Shown piece after piece: positions 23,321-30,771 of a stretch of DNA of 52,120 nucleotides. The stretch is taken from contig JAEWJX010000091.1 in the NCBI GenBank assembly GCA_023386365.1, positions 1-52,120 of the forward strand. Direction: 5' to 3'. The notes under the pieces were generated by a model. The model saw only the letters and a list, made by a program, of their open reading frames with translations, did not search any database and had not been told where the DNA came from. Made by a program: the position numbers and the translations under genes. Numbering within the stretch: position 1 is the stretch's first letter; each line of letters starts with the position of its first letter. The stretch comes from Actinomycetes bacterium (lineage in GTDB: Bacteria > Actinomycetota > Actinomycetes > Actinomycetales > Microbacteriaceae).

Positions 23321-24904
23321 ATGGCTAAGCCCGATCTGATGGACTTCGACAAGGCGCTCGAACTGTTCGAGCCGGTACTCGGTTTCGAGGTGCATGTCGA
23401 GCTGTCGACCGCCACGAAGATGTTCAGCGATGCGCCCAACCCGGCGGCGCCGAATGGTTTCGGAGCGGGTCCGAACACGCAGATCACGCCGCTGTGCTTG
23501 GGGCTGCCGGGCAGCCTGCCGGTGGTGAACCAGACGGCCGTCGAGTATTCGATCTCGCTGGGGCTGGCGCTCGGGTGTTCGATCGCCCCCAGCAGCCGCT
23601 TCGCGCGCAAGAACTACTTCTACCCCGACCTGGCGAAGAACTACCAGATCAGCCAGTACGACGAGCCGATCGCGTTCGAGGGTTCGGTGGATGTGGAGCT
23701 GGAGGACGGCACCATCGTGACGGTGCCGATCGAGCGCGCCCACATGGAGGAGGATGCCGGCAAGCTCACCCACGTCGGTGGCTCGACGGGCCGCATCCAG
23801 GGTGCCGAGTATTCGCTCGTCGACTACAACCGCGCAGGTGTGCCGCTGGTCGAGATCGTGACGAAGCCGATCTTCGGCACCGAGCACCGGGCGCCGGATG
23901 TGGCGAAGGCGTACGTGTCGACGATCCGCGACATCGTGCGTGCTCTGGGTATCTCGGAGGCCCGCATGGAGCGCGGCAACCTGCGCTGTGACGCGAACGT
24001 GTCGCTCCGCCCCCGCGGTGACCTCGCGCCCGCGGATGCCGCAGCCGCGGTTGACGCGCTCGACGCCTCGGTCGACCCGAACCCGACCGTCAAGCTCGGC
24101 ATCCGCACCGAGACGAAGAACGTCAACTCCCTGCGCTCCGTGGAGCGTGCGGTGCGGTACGAGATCCAGCGTCAGGCGGCGATCCTCGCGGCCGGTGGAA
24201 CGATCACGCAGGAGACGCGCCACTGGCATGAGGACAAGGGCACCACGTCCGCTGGTCGCCCCAAGTCGGATGCCGACGACTACCGCTACTTCCCGGAGCC
24301 CGACCTGCTGCCGATCGAGCCGTCTGCGGAGCTGATCGAGCAGCTGCGTCTGGCGCTGCCGGAGGCTCCGGCGGTGCGCCGGCGTCGTCTGCAGGAGGCG
24401 TGGGGCTTCACCGATCTGGAGTTCCGTGATGTGAAGAACGCGGGGCTGCTGGTGGAGATCGAGGAGACGGTCGCCGCCGGCGCCGCTCCCGCCCAGGCCC
24501 GCAAGTGGTGGACGGGCGAGATCGCCCGCATCGCGAACACCCGCTCAGCGGAGCCGTCCGAGCTGGTGTCGCCGCTGGATGTGTCCGAGCTGATCGCGCT
24601 CGTCGAATCGGGCGATCTCACCGACCGTCTCGCCCGCCAGGTGCTGGAGGGCGTGATCGAGGGCGAGGGTCGGCCGTCTGAGGTGGTCGAGTCGCGTGGG
24701 CTGAAGGTGGTGTCGGATGACGGCGCCCTGATTGCCGCCATCGACGAGGCGCTTGCCGCGCAGCCCGACGTGCTGGAGAAGATCCGCGACGGCAAGGTGC
24801 AGGCAGCCGGCGCCGTCATCGGTGCCGTCATGAAGGCGATGCGCGGCTCCGCGGATGCGGCTCGCGTGCGCGAGCTGGTGCTCGAGCGGGCGACGCAGGG
24901 CTAA
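23321..24904 (+). CDS. gatB: Aspartyl/glutamyl-tRNA amidotransferase subunit B
   Basis: 527 residues. This is the kinase/amidotransferase subunit that activates the mischarged Asp-/Glu-tRNA and receives ammonia from GatA. Family blocks visible: 'GFEVHVELSTATKMF', 'CLGLPGSLPVVNQ', 'RKNYFYPDLAKNYQISQYD' (split as RKNYFYPDLAK and NYQISQYD), 'RAHMEEDAGKLTH', 'DYNRAGVPLVEIVT' and 'RCDANVSLRP'. 'TKNVNSLRSVERAV' follows, then the C-terminal YqeY-like tail (about 375-527). It stands 5.8 kb from gatCA with its own leaderless promoter, so subunit balance must be set by two promoters. Confidence 0.97.
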   Translation: MAKPDLMDFDKALELFEPVLGFEVHVELSTATKMFSDAPNPAAPNGFGAGPNTQITPLCLGLPGSLPVVNQTAVEYSISLGLALGCSIAPSSRFARKNYFYPDLAKNYQISQYDEPIAFEGSVDVELEDGTIVTVPIERAHMEEDAGKLTHVGGSTGRIQGAEYSLVDYNRAGVPLVEIVTKPIFGTEHRAPDVAKAYVSTIRDIVRALGISEARMERGNLRCDANVSLRPRGDLAPADAAAAVDALDASVDPNPTVKLGIRTETKNVNSLRSVERAVRYEIQRQAAILAAGGTITQETRHWHEDKGTTSAGRPKSDADDYRYFPEPDLLPIEPSAELIEQLRLALPEAPAVRRRRLQEAWGFTDLEFRDVKNAGLLVEIEETVAAGAAPAQARKWWTGEIARIANTRSAEPSELVSPLDVSELIALVESGDLTDRLARQVLEGVIEGEGRPSEVVESRGLKVVSDDGALIAAIDEALAAQPDVLEKIRDGKVQAAGAVIGAVMKAMRGSADAARVRELVLERATQG

Positions 24905-24911
24905 ACCCCGG

Positions 24912-25184
24912 ATGCTGGTGCTGCGACGCTACGGCCTGCTGTTCGCGGGGCTGCTGTTGCTGCTCGTCGGCGGGATCGTGCTGGTGACGGGTGTCGGGCG
25001 CTACCTGGAGGCCCAGCAGGAGATCGGCTTCGGGTGGACCGCCTACGCGCCGCTCGAGTCGACCACCTTCCTGGTGCCCGGCTCGATGGCTCAGATCGTG
25101 ACCGGCGTGGTGCTGATGGTGCTCGGGCTGGTCGCCGCCGGCGTGTGGTTCGTACTCTGGCTCAACCGCGACCGCAACGCCTAG
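24912..25184 (+). CDS. Small two-helix membrane protein
   Basis: 90 residues, function unknown. Two membrane helices are clear: 'GLLFAGLLLLLVGGIVLVTG' near the N-terminus and 'IVTGVVLMVLGLVAAGVWFV' near the C-terminus. The extracytoplasmic loop of about 35 residues contains 'EIGFGWTAYAPLESTTFL'. The protein ends with the charged 'LNRDRNA'. ATG 24912 starts seven bases after the gatB stop, so the two are co-transcribed. The pattern of a short protein with two helices and a YAPL loop is seen beside other actinobacterial genes but I do not recognise a named family. Confidence 0.75.
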   Translation: MLVLRRYGLLFAGLLLLLVGGIVLVTGVGRYLEAQQEIGFGWTAYAPLESTTFLVPGSMAQIVTGVVLMVLGLVAAGVWFVLWLNRDRNA

Positions 25185-25196
25185 TCCCGCCGCGCC

Positions 25197-25406
25197 TCAT
25201 TCGAGCTGCTCGAACTCGTAGCTGTCGCGGATCGCGAGGTTGAAGTACTCGCCCGCGCTCTCCGCCTCGATGAGCCGACGCACGATCGTCGCCGGAACCT
25301 CGAAGTAGCGGTACACATGATCGTTCGTGAACCGGATGTCGAGCTGTTCCGTATCTGAGCCGTAGCGCGCAGCAGCGATCACGCTTGAGTCGATCGGGAT
25401 CCACAT
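25197..25406 (-). CDS. KTSC domain protein
   Basis: 69 residues, a complete single KTSC domain. Features: 'SSVIAAARYGSDTEQLDIRF' (the Ser-x-x-Ile...Tyr-Asp opening), 'VYRYFEVPATIVRRLIEAES' and 'AGEYFNLAIRDSYEF', which match the Tyr-x-Tyr...Val-Pro...Gly-x-Tyr-Phe-Asn-x-x-Ile-Arg pattern of the family. The domain was named from the C-terminus of some Lys-tRNA synthetases; its role is unknown, with nucleic acid binding proposed. It lies 21 bases after the DUF2283 gene on the same strand, so the two probably form one transcript. No clear ribosome binding site precedes ATG 25406. Confidence 0.85.
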   Translation of the reverse strand: MWIPIDSSVIAAARYGSDTEQLDIRFTNDHVYRYFEVPATIVRRLIEAESAGEYFNLAIRDSYEFEQLE

Positions 25407-25427
25407 GTCGATGATGCGCGAGCGTGG

Positions 25428-25634
25428 CTACTCGAGCCGCAGGTACTTCGACGCCTGCAGTACCTCGATCCCGACAACCCGCCCGTTTGCGTCGAGGTCG
25501 ACGAGCATCGGGATCCCGAGTTCAGTGGGTTCCAGATCGACAGTGCGCGAGACCTCGCCCGGCTGTATCGAGTCGACGAGCGTGATGTACGCTGCGTCCG
25601 CCTCTGAGTCGTAGCTTGTCTTCGACCTCACCAT
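25428..25634 (-). CDS. DUF2283 family protein
   Basis: 68 residues. 'SYDSEADAAYITLVDSIQPG' is the classic opening of DUF2283 proteins (Tyr-Asp-x-Glu-Ala-Asp-Ala-Ala-Tyr-Ile), followed by 'GIPMLVDLDANGRVVGIEVL'. The function is unknown. In other genomes members sit beside DUF4258-type genes and have been suspected to be antidote-like, which is only a hypothesis here. ATG 25634 has an exceptionally strong purine-rich GGAGGAGGAGG upstream, so translation should be vigorous. The KTSC gene follows. The codon use is less GC-biased than the flanking housekeeping genes. Confidence 0.85.
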   Translation of the reverse strand: MVRSKTSYDSEADAAYITLVDSIQPGEVSRTVDLEPTELGIPMLVDLDANGRVVGIEVLQASKYLRLE

Positions 25635-25793
25635 CCGCCTCCTCCTCCGCCGCCTCCGGTTACCTTCCCCACCGTAATGACATTGCCTGTGGTCGAGTTG
25701 ACTCGCGCTTCATAGTTTCCGAGGCAAGCCCTACGGCTTCGGCGGGCCGCCGAGCATCATGACGCTGCCTCCCATGCACTGCCCTTGTCATTG

Positions 25794-25799
25794 TAATAT
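25794..25799 (+). promoter_or_regulatory. -10 element TAATAT before the DUF2599 gene
   Basis: TTG-TAATAT lies six bases before GTG 25806. It is the most AT-rich -10 in the window and would permit a leaderless transcript. The TTGTCA just upstream is too close to be a -35. Confidence 0.5.
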
Positions 25800-25805
25800 A
25801 GCCAT

Positions 25806-26765
25806 GTGGCTAGATTTCGCATGCTTTTGACGACTACTACGTGCACCTCGCTACTGGTGGGATTAGGTGCCCCAGTCCATGCGGCCGACGAACCCAACCC
25901 ACTCGACGCGATTCAGTCGGTGGCGCCGGAGGTACTCGCTGCTGCTGCTGATCCGAGTGGGCCGGCCGGTGGTACCGATGCGGTTGTCGTCGACGCTGGT
26001 GACGCGACTGCAACGGTGCCCGACGACCCAAGAGATGGCGTGTCCCTTGGCTACGACGATGGTCACACGATCTCGGTGGGCCTGCCCAACGCATCCGAGG
26101 CTGAAACGGCCGAAGCTGAGGCGCCGGGTGTGGTCTCGTACGACAACGGCGATGGATCGACCACAGTACCGGTGGTTCGCGACGACGCATCCGTCCAGAT
26201 CCTGACGGTAATCGATGGGCCCGAGGCTCCGCGCGAGTACGTGTATCCGTTCGAGCTTCCGAATGGTGCGGAACTCGACCTCGATTCAGAGTCCGGATTC
26301 GTGTCGATCCTGTCCGCTGACGGTGAGTTTCTCGGCGGGGTCGCTCCTGCCTGGGCGAAGGACGCCTCGGGCGCCGACATCGCCACCCACTATGAGGTTG
26401 TGGGCACCACGCTCACCCAGGTGGTCGAGCACTCCGAGGGCGTCTCATACCCAGTGGTGGCCGACCCGTGGGTCGGGAACGATCTCATCCGCAGAACCGT
26501 CTGGACCAGCTCCATGGCTATTCTGCAGGTGTATCCCACGGACTTTGGGCGAGTTGCGAGCAACGCCGCCAGGTGGGCTGGGTGGGCGGAGACTCAAACG
26601 AAGACGCCCGGCACTCGCGAAAACACGACCTCGATGCAGGATCAGTTCCTGTGCCACTTCGATCTTGTGCGGCTCCGCGCACCGCAGAAGACAAGCTGGA
26701 ACCTCGACATGGGCCGACCGAATGTCCCGTACATCATCATGACCACGAATAGCTGCAACCCGTGA
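25806..26765 (+). CDS. Secreted DUF2599 domain protein
   Basis: 319 residues. A signal peptide (MLLTTTTCTSLLVGLGAPVHA) is followed by an acidic middle region (about 30-210) with Val/Asp/Gly-rich beta segments. The C-terminal domain (about 222-319) has 'VYPTDFGRV', 'WAGWAET', 'SMQDQFLCHFD' and 'TSWNLDMGRPNVPY', and ends 'NSCNP'. The Met-x-x-Gln-Phe-x-Cys-His, Trp-Asn-Leu and terminal Cys-Asn-Pro motifs identify DUF2599, a domain of exported actinobacterial proteins with unknown activity; the two Cys probably form a disulfide. GTG 25806 is the likely start, ATG 25821 an alternative. Codon 20 is TTA, rare in such GC-rich DNA, and codon use is more AT-tolerant than in neighbours, suggesting recent acquisition. 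It is coupled to the next gene by a GTGA overlap. Confidence 0.85.
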   Translation: MARFRMLLTTTTCTSLLVGLGAPVHAADEPNPLDAIQSVAPEVLAAAADPSGPAGGTDAVVVDAGDATATVPDDPRDGVSLGYDDGHTISVGLPNASEAETAEAEAPGVVSYDNGDGSTTVPVVRDDASVQILTVIDGPEAPREYVYPFELPNGAELDLDSESGFVSILSADGEFLGGVAPAWAKDASGADIATHYEVVGTTLTQVVEHSEGVSYPVVADPWVGNDLIRRTVWTSSMAILQVYPTDFGRVASNAARWAGWAETQTKTPGTRENTTSMQDQFLCHFDLVRLRAPQKTSWNLDMGRPNVPYIIMTTNSCNP

Positions 26766-27250
26766 GTGCGCGAGCACTCGCGCTCATCTCGGCAGCATGC
26801 GTCGTCGGCGTCCTGTGGTCACTGGTGACTCTGCTCTCCTTCTTCGTCGATCTGCGCGAAACCTGGGACGGCGTGCTCCGCACTGACGCGCCGTTGTTGG
26901 TCGCTGCTGTGATCGCGTTCCCGGTGTGCGGCGCCGCGGCAGTGATCACCTTCGCGCTGACTCTCGTGCGACGGCGCGGACGCAAGGTCGGGCGACCGGT
27001 GATGGGCTGGCTTGCGGTTGTGTGCCTGGCCGGCTTCCTCGCGACCCTGAGTCTCAGTGTCTACGGAGGCATCAGCTGGGGGGATGGATTCTGGCTCGCC
27101 GAGGAGACTGGTTACGGTGACCCCGGCCCCTGGTGGGAGCTGCCGTTTATGTTCGCGCCCCTGTTGGGGATCCTGGTGCTCGCGCCCGCCGGGCTCCTGT
27201 GCTTCGTCTCGTGGACCCGTCGGTTGGATGGACCAGAACTAAGAGACTGA
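26762..27250 (+). CDS. Four-helix membrane protein coupled to the DUF2599 gene
   Basis: 162 residues, no family recognised. Four membrane helices: 'LALISAACVVGVLWSLVTLL', 'LLVAAVIAFPVCGAAAVITF', 'MGWLAVVCLAGFLATLSLS' and 'ELPFMFAPLLGILVLAPAGL'. The loop between helices 3 and 4 is aromatic and acidic (WGDGFWLAEETGYGDPGPWW). A basic cytoplasmic loop (VRRRGRKVGR) follows helix 2. GTG 26762 overlaps the DUF2599 stop, so the two proteins are made together. By analogy with other secreted-effector/membrane pairs it could protect against, or help position, the DUF2599 protein, but nothing in the sequence proves this. Confidence 0.8.
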   Translation: MSARALALISAACVVGVLWSLVTLLSFFVDLRETWDGVLRTDAPLLVAAVIAFPVCGAAAVITFALTLVRRRGRKVGRPVMGWLAVVCLAGFLATLSLSVYGGISWGDGFWLAEETGYGDPGPWWELPFMFAPLLGILVLAPAGLLCFVSWTRRLDGPELRD

Positions 27251-27449
27251 AGCCGGATGAGGCCGAGCTGCTCGTCTGCGGTTCGAGTTCGCTCGGCCCG
27301 GAGTCGGGCTCGGTCGACCTAGCGCGCAGGACATCCCGCAGCCCTCCGCGCTTCCCTTCCCGTTCACCAACGGTTCGCCCGTCGCGGCCACCCTTCCCCA
27401 TGACGCCGCCTCACCCCACGGGGCGGCGCCTCCGCGCGAAGGGACCCCG
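27251..27449 (+). other. Leader region of the lamin-tail protein gene
   Basis: 199 bases without a gene. The only structure seen is a hairpin at about 27402-27427 (CGCCGCC...CCCC-AC-GGGG...CGGCG), about 20 bases before the start codon and just upstream of the AAGGGA ribosome binding site. It may be a terminator of the upstream operon or a leader hairpin. No clear -10 element was recognised. Confidence 0.4.
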
Positions 27450-30400
27450 ATGCACCGCAGCACCGCCACGTCTGCCCCCACGAAGCTCCGCAAGCTGGTC
27501 GCCGCATCCGCGACGGCGCTGCTCGTCGCATCCGGCATCTCAGTAGCGGCAGCAACGACGGCCACCGCAGCGCCGCTGCCCACCGTCGTCATCAACGAGG
27601 TGGAGTCGAACGGCGGCACCCCCGCCGACTGGGTGGAGCTGAAGAACGTCGGCACCGACCCGGTCGACGTCGGCGGCTTCATCGTGAAGGACGACAACGA
27701 CTCGCGCATCAAGGCCATCCCGGCGGGCACCACCATCGCGCCGGGCGGGTACTTCACCTTCGTCGTCGACGAAGCACCCAACGGCTTCGGGCTGGGCGGC
27801 GCCGACAAGGCGCGTCTCTACCTGGCCGACGGCACCACGCTGCTCGACGAGACCTCCTGGACCGCCCACGCCCCCGCCACCTGGGGCCGCTGCGCGGACG
27901 GCACCGGCACGTTCGTCGAGACCACCGCACCCACCAAGGACGCCGCCAACGCGTGCCCGGCACCCGTCGACCCGGCAGCCGTCCTCAAGATCAACGAGGT
28001 CGAATCGAACGGCGGCACCCCCGCCGACTGGATCGAACTCATCAACACCGGCAGCGAGTCGGTGGATGCGGGCGGCCTGATCCTGAAAGACAACGACGAC
28101 ACCCACGCGTTCACCATCCCCACCGGCACCATCGTGACGGCAGGCGGATACGCGGCGATCGTCGTCGACGACGGTAGCCCGCAGGCGTTCGGCCTCGGCG
28201 GCAACGACAGCGCCCGCCTGTTCGCGGCCGACGGCACCACCCTCGTCGACTCCACCAGCTGGGCCACCCACGCCGCCACCACCTGGGGCCGCTGCTCGGC
28301 TGTTGGAGAAGCAGCCGGCACCGGCGCGTTCGGTGTCACCCTCAGCCCCACGAGGGCCGCCGCCAACGACTGCGCCGCGCCTGAGCCCGGCACCACCGCC
28401 AACGTGAAGATCAACGAGGTCGAATCCAACGGCGGCACCCCCGGCGACTGGGTGGAGCTCATCAACCTCGACACCACCCACAGCGCCGACGTCTCCGGTT
28501 GGCGCATCCTCGACAACGACAACACCCACACCGCGGTCGCCCTGCCCGCCGGCACCACCATCGAATCCGGCGGCTACCTGATCCTCGAGGAGGCGTTCTT
28601 CGGATTCGGTCTCGGCTCCGGCGACTCGGTCACCCTCTTCCAGGCAGACGGCACCACCGTCGCCGACACCACCACCTGGCCCGGCCACGCCGCCACCACC
28701 TGGGCGCGCTGCCCCAACGGCACCGGCGACTTCCGCGTGTCCACCAGCTCCACGAAGGGCCTCGCCAACGACTGCACCAGCCCGGTGCGCATCAACGAGG
28801 TCGAGTCGTCCGGGGGCACCCCCGTCGACTGGGTCGAGCTGATCAACACCAGCACCACCACGCAGCCCATCGGCGGCTTCCAGCTGAAGGACAACGACGA
28901 CACCCACGTCCTCACCATCCCCGCCGGCACCACCCTCGCCGCGGGCGCCTACCTGGCGGTCGACGTGGATGTGGAAGGCGGCTTCGGCCTCGGTGGCGCC
29001 GACAGCGCGCGACTCTTCGACGCCACCGGCGCACTCCTCGACAGCTACACGTGGACCGCCCACTCCGGCACCACCTACGGACGCTGCCCCGACGGCACCG
29101 GCGAGTTCGCCACCACCACCGCCCCCACGAAGGGCGCCGCAAACCTCTGCGCCGGTGTGATCCCGGTCGAGGTGTGGCCCGGCGGCACCACCATGACCGC
29201 CGTGCCCACCGACATCCCCTTCGCGGGAGACCTCTCCGGCCTCGACTACGAGCAGCCCGCCCTCGGCGCCCCCAACCTGTGGGCGGTCACCAACGGCACC
29301 GGCACCCTGTCGAAGCTCAACCCGTCGCCGTCGAACCCGAACGTCTGGAACGGCGCCACCGGCTGGGGTGCGGGCAAGCAGCTCGCCTACCCGGACGGCT
29401 CCATCGCCCCCGACTCGGAGGGTGTGACCGTCGCGGATGGCGGATCGGCGGGCGGCGTGTACGTCGCCACCGAACGCTCCAGCGCCGCCAGCTCCACCAG
29501 CCGCCCCTCGATCCTCCGGTTCGACGTGACCGGCACCGGCTCGACCCTCACCGCCACCAACGAGTGGAACCTGGGCGCCGACCTCACCGCCACCGTCGGC
29601 ACCATCGGCGCCAACGCCGGCCTCGAAGGCATCACCTGGATCCCCGACTCGGTGCTCACCGCCCGCGGGTTCCTCGACGAGTCGAAGGGTGCCGCCTACA
29701 ACCCGGCGAACTACCCGAACCACGGCTCCGGCGTGTTCTTCGTCGGCCTGGAGGCGACGGATGACGTGTACGCGTACGTGCTCGACCTCACCGGGTCGAC
29801 GTTCACCCGCGTCGCCACCATCGACACCCCCGGCGCCCGCGAGGTCGACTACGAAGCCGAAACCGGCCTGCTGTGGGCGGTCTGCGACGAAGCCTGCGAC
29901 GGCCGCACCGCCACCCTGCAGATCGGCGCATCCGGCAAGTACGAGGTGACGCACCGCTACGCGCGCCCCGCGGATGCCGGCAACTTCGCCAACGAAGGTT
30001 TCGTGATCGCGCCGCAGTCCACCTGCGCCGCCGGCGTGAAGCCGGTGTTCTACGCCGACGACGCGAACACCGCCGGCGTCTCGCTGCGCGTCGGCACCAT
30101 CCGCTGCACCGCGGTCGACCCGACCGACCCCACCGACCCGACCGACCCCACGGACCCGACCGACCCGACCGAGCCGAAGACGCCCACCGAAGGTGACCTC
30201 ACCCCGGAGACACAGAACGGCATCACCGGACCCAGCACGGTGCGCGCCGGCCAGACGATCACCGTCGGCGTCGGCACGGAACGTGCCGGAGACGCGGTCG
30301 ACGGCTGGATCTTCTCCACCCCCACCTACCTCGGCAACCGCACCGTGAGCGACCTCGGCAACATCCAGCTGACCATCCCGGCAACGCTCGCCGCCGGCGC

Positions 30401-30608
30401 CCACCGTCTCGCGGTGCTCGACGCCGACGGTGCGGTCATCGGCTGGCTAGCGATCACCGTGTCGCCCGCCGCGATCGCCGAAACGGGTGCGGATGCGGAC
30501 GGCGGCCTCGCGCTCGCCATCCTGCTGCTTCTCGCCGGTGGCGCGCTCGTCGGGGGACGAGCACTCTGGCGCCACCGCGCGACCCTCGCCGGCCGCTCCG
30601 CCGGTTGA
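27450..30608 (+). CDS. Wall-anchored protein with four lamin-tail domains and a phytase-esterase/propeller-like domain
   Basis: 1052 residues. A signal peptide is followed by four lamin-tail (LTD) repeats starting near residues 47, 178, 317 and 444. Each begins [VL]xINEVES(N/S)GGTPxDW(V/I)EL and ends with a Trp/Tyr-Gly-Arg-Cys segment, period about 130. Residues about 570-885 resemble the esterase-like/phytase or SdiA-regulated propeller ('SEGVTVADGGSAGGVYVATE', 'NAGLEGITWIPDS', 'REVDYEAETGLLWAVCDEAC'). A (Asp-Pro-Thr) repeat (about 889-907) links to an Ig-like domain. 'AIAETGADADGG', a membrane helix and a basic tail form a sortase-type anchor. ATG 27450 has AAGGGA upstream. The final Ala-Gly and the stop TGA come from a partial GGTTGAGTAG repeat. 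Extracellular LTD proteins often accompany nucleases or phosphatases, but no catalytic motif is certain here. Confidence 0.88.
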   Translation: MHRSTATSAPTKLRKLVAASATALLVASGISVAAATTATAAPLPTVVINEVESNGGTPADWVELKNVGTDPVDVGGFIVKDDNDSRIKAIPAGTTIAPGGYFTFVVDEAPNGFGLGGADKARLYLADGTTLLDETSWTAHAPATWGRCADGTGTFVETTAPTKDAANACPAPVDPAAVLKINEVESNGGTPADWIELINTGSESVDAGGLILKDNDDTHAFTIPTGTIVTAGGYAAIVVDDGSPQAFGLGGNDSARLFAADGTTLVDSTSWATHAATTWGRCSAVGEAAGTGAFGVTLSPTRAAANDCAAPEPGTTANVKINEVESNGGTPGDWVELINLDTTHSADVSGWRILDNDNTHTAVALPAGTTIESGGYLILEEAFFGFGLGSGDSVTLFQADGTTVADTTTWPGHAATTWARCPNGTGDFRVSTSSTKGLANDCTSPVRINEVESSGGTPVDWVELINTSTTTQPIGGFQLKDNDDTHVLTIPAGTTLAAGAYLAVDVDVEGGFGLGGADSARLFDATGALLDSYTWTAHSGTTYGRCPDGTGEFATTTAPTKGAANLCAGVIPVEVWPGGTTMTAVPTDIPFAGDLSGLDYEQPALGAPNLWAVTNGTGTLSKLNPSPSNPNVWNGATGWGAGKQLAYPDGSIAPDSEGVTVADGGSAGGVYVATERSSAASSTSRPSILRFDVTGTGSTLTATNEWNLGADLTATVGTIGANAGLEGITWIPDSVLTARGFLDESKGAAYNPANYPNHGSGVFFVGLEATDDVYAYVLDLTGSTFTRVATIDTPGAREVDYEAETGLLWAVCDEACDGRTATLQIGASGKYEVTHRYARPADAGNFANEGFVIAPQSTCAAGVKPVFYADDANTAGVSLRVGTIRCTAVDPTDPTDPTDPTDPTDPTEPKTPTEGDLTPETQNGITGPSTVRAGQTITVGVGTERAGDAVDGWIFSTPTYLGNRTVSDLGNIQLTIPATLAAGAHRLAVLDADGAVIGWLAITVSPAAIAETGADADGGLALAILLLLAGGALVGGRALWRHRATLAGRSAG
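30117..30175 (+). repeat. Asp-Pro-Thr coding tandem repeat
   Basis: Imperfect 9-base units (GACCCGACC/GACCCCACC) encode a repeated Asp-Pro-Thr linker near the C-terminus of the lamin-tail protein, a typical wall-spanning spacer. Length variation between strains is likely. Confidence 0.8.
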
Positions 30609-30612
30609 GTAG
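30603..30612 (+). repeat. Partial REP-like element supplying a stop codon
   Basis: GGTTGAGTAG matches the left end of the repeat family. Its TGA (30606-30608) ends the lamin-tail gene. It is followed directly by a terminator hairpin instead of the usual repeat stem. Confidence 0.6.
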
Positions 30613-30615
30613 GAC

Positions 30616-30643
30616 GTGCGGGTCGTCCACGGACGGCCCGCAC
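30616..30643 (+). terminator. Terminator hairpin of the lamin-tail gene
   Basis: GTGCGGGTCGTCC pairs with GGACGGCCCGCAC (13 pairs, one U-G wobble) across a two-base AC gap. It sits eight bases after the stop codon and is followed by a moderately T-rich stretch (GGCTCTGTTGTCGGTTT). Confidence 0.75.
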
Positions 30644-30655
30644 GGCTCTGTTGTC

Positions 30656-30741
30656 GGTTTCGATACGCGGCCGCCTCCGGCGGTCGCTACTCAACCAGCG
30701 GGGAGGCGGCCGCCTCCGGCGGTCGCTACTCAACTAGCGGG
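30656..30741 (-). repeat. REP-like element, tandem copy, minus orientation
   Basis: Read on the minus strand: CCCGCTAGTTGAGTAGCG, stem CCGCC-GGA-GGCGG, then a second CCCGCTGGTTGAGTAGCG with the same stem, ending GCGTATCGAAACC. It is an almost exact reverse complement of the element at 34469-34553, including the tandem 'one and a half' structure. No gene stop lies in it. Confidence 0.85.
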
Positions 30742-30759
30742 AGTGGCGGACGCTCGCGG

Positions 30760-30765
30760 TACCGT
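30760..30765 (+). promoter_or_regulatory. -10 element TACCGT before the GyrI-like gene
   Basis: TACCGT is followed by GCCGGA and GTG 30772, the same six-base leaderless spacing as mnmA and ligA. Confidence 0.5.
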
Positions 30766-30771
30766 GCCGGA

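Noticed and set aside
22900..23610. Minus-strand reading frame overlapping the start of gatB
   Set aside because: It is antisense to gatB and out of frame with the surface protein gene; no start signal supports it.
30117..30175. CRISPR-like or minisatellite array
   Set aside because: The 9-base units are in frame, contiguous without spacers, and encode an Asp-Pro-Thr wall linker.
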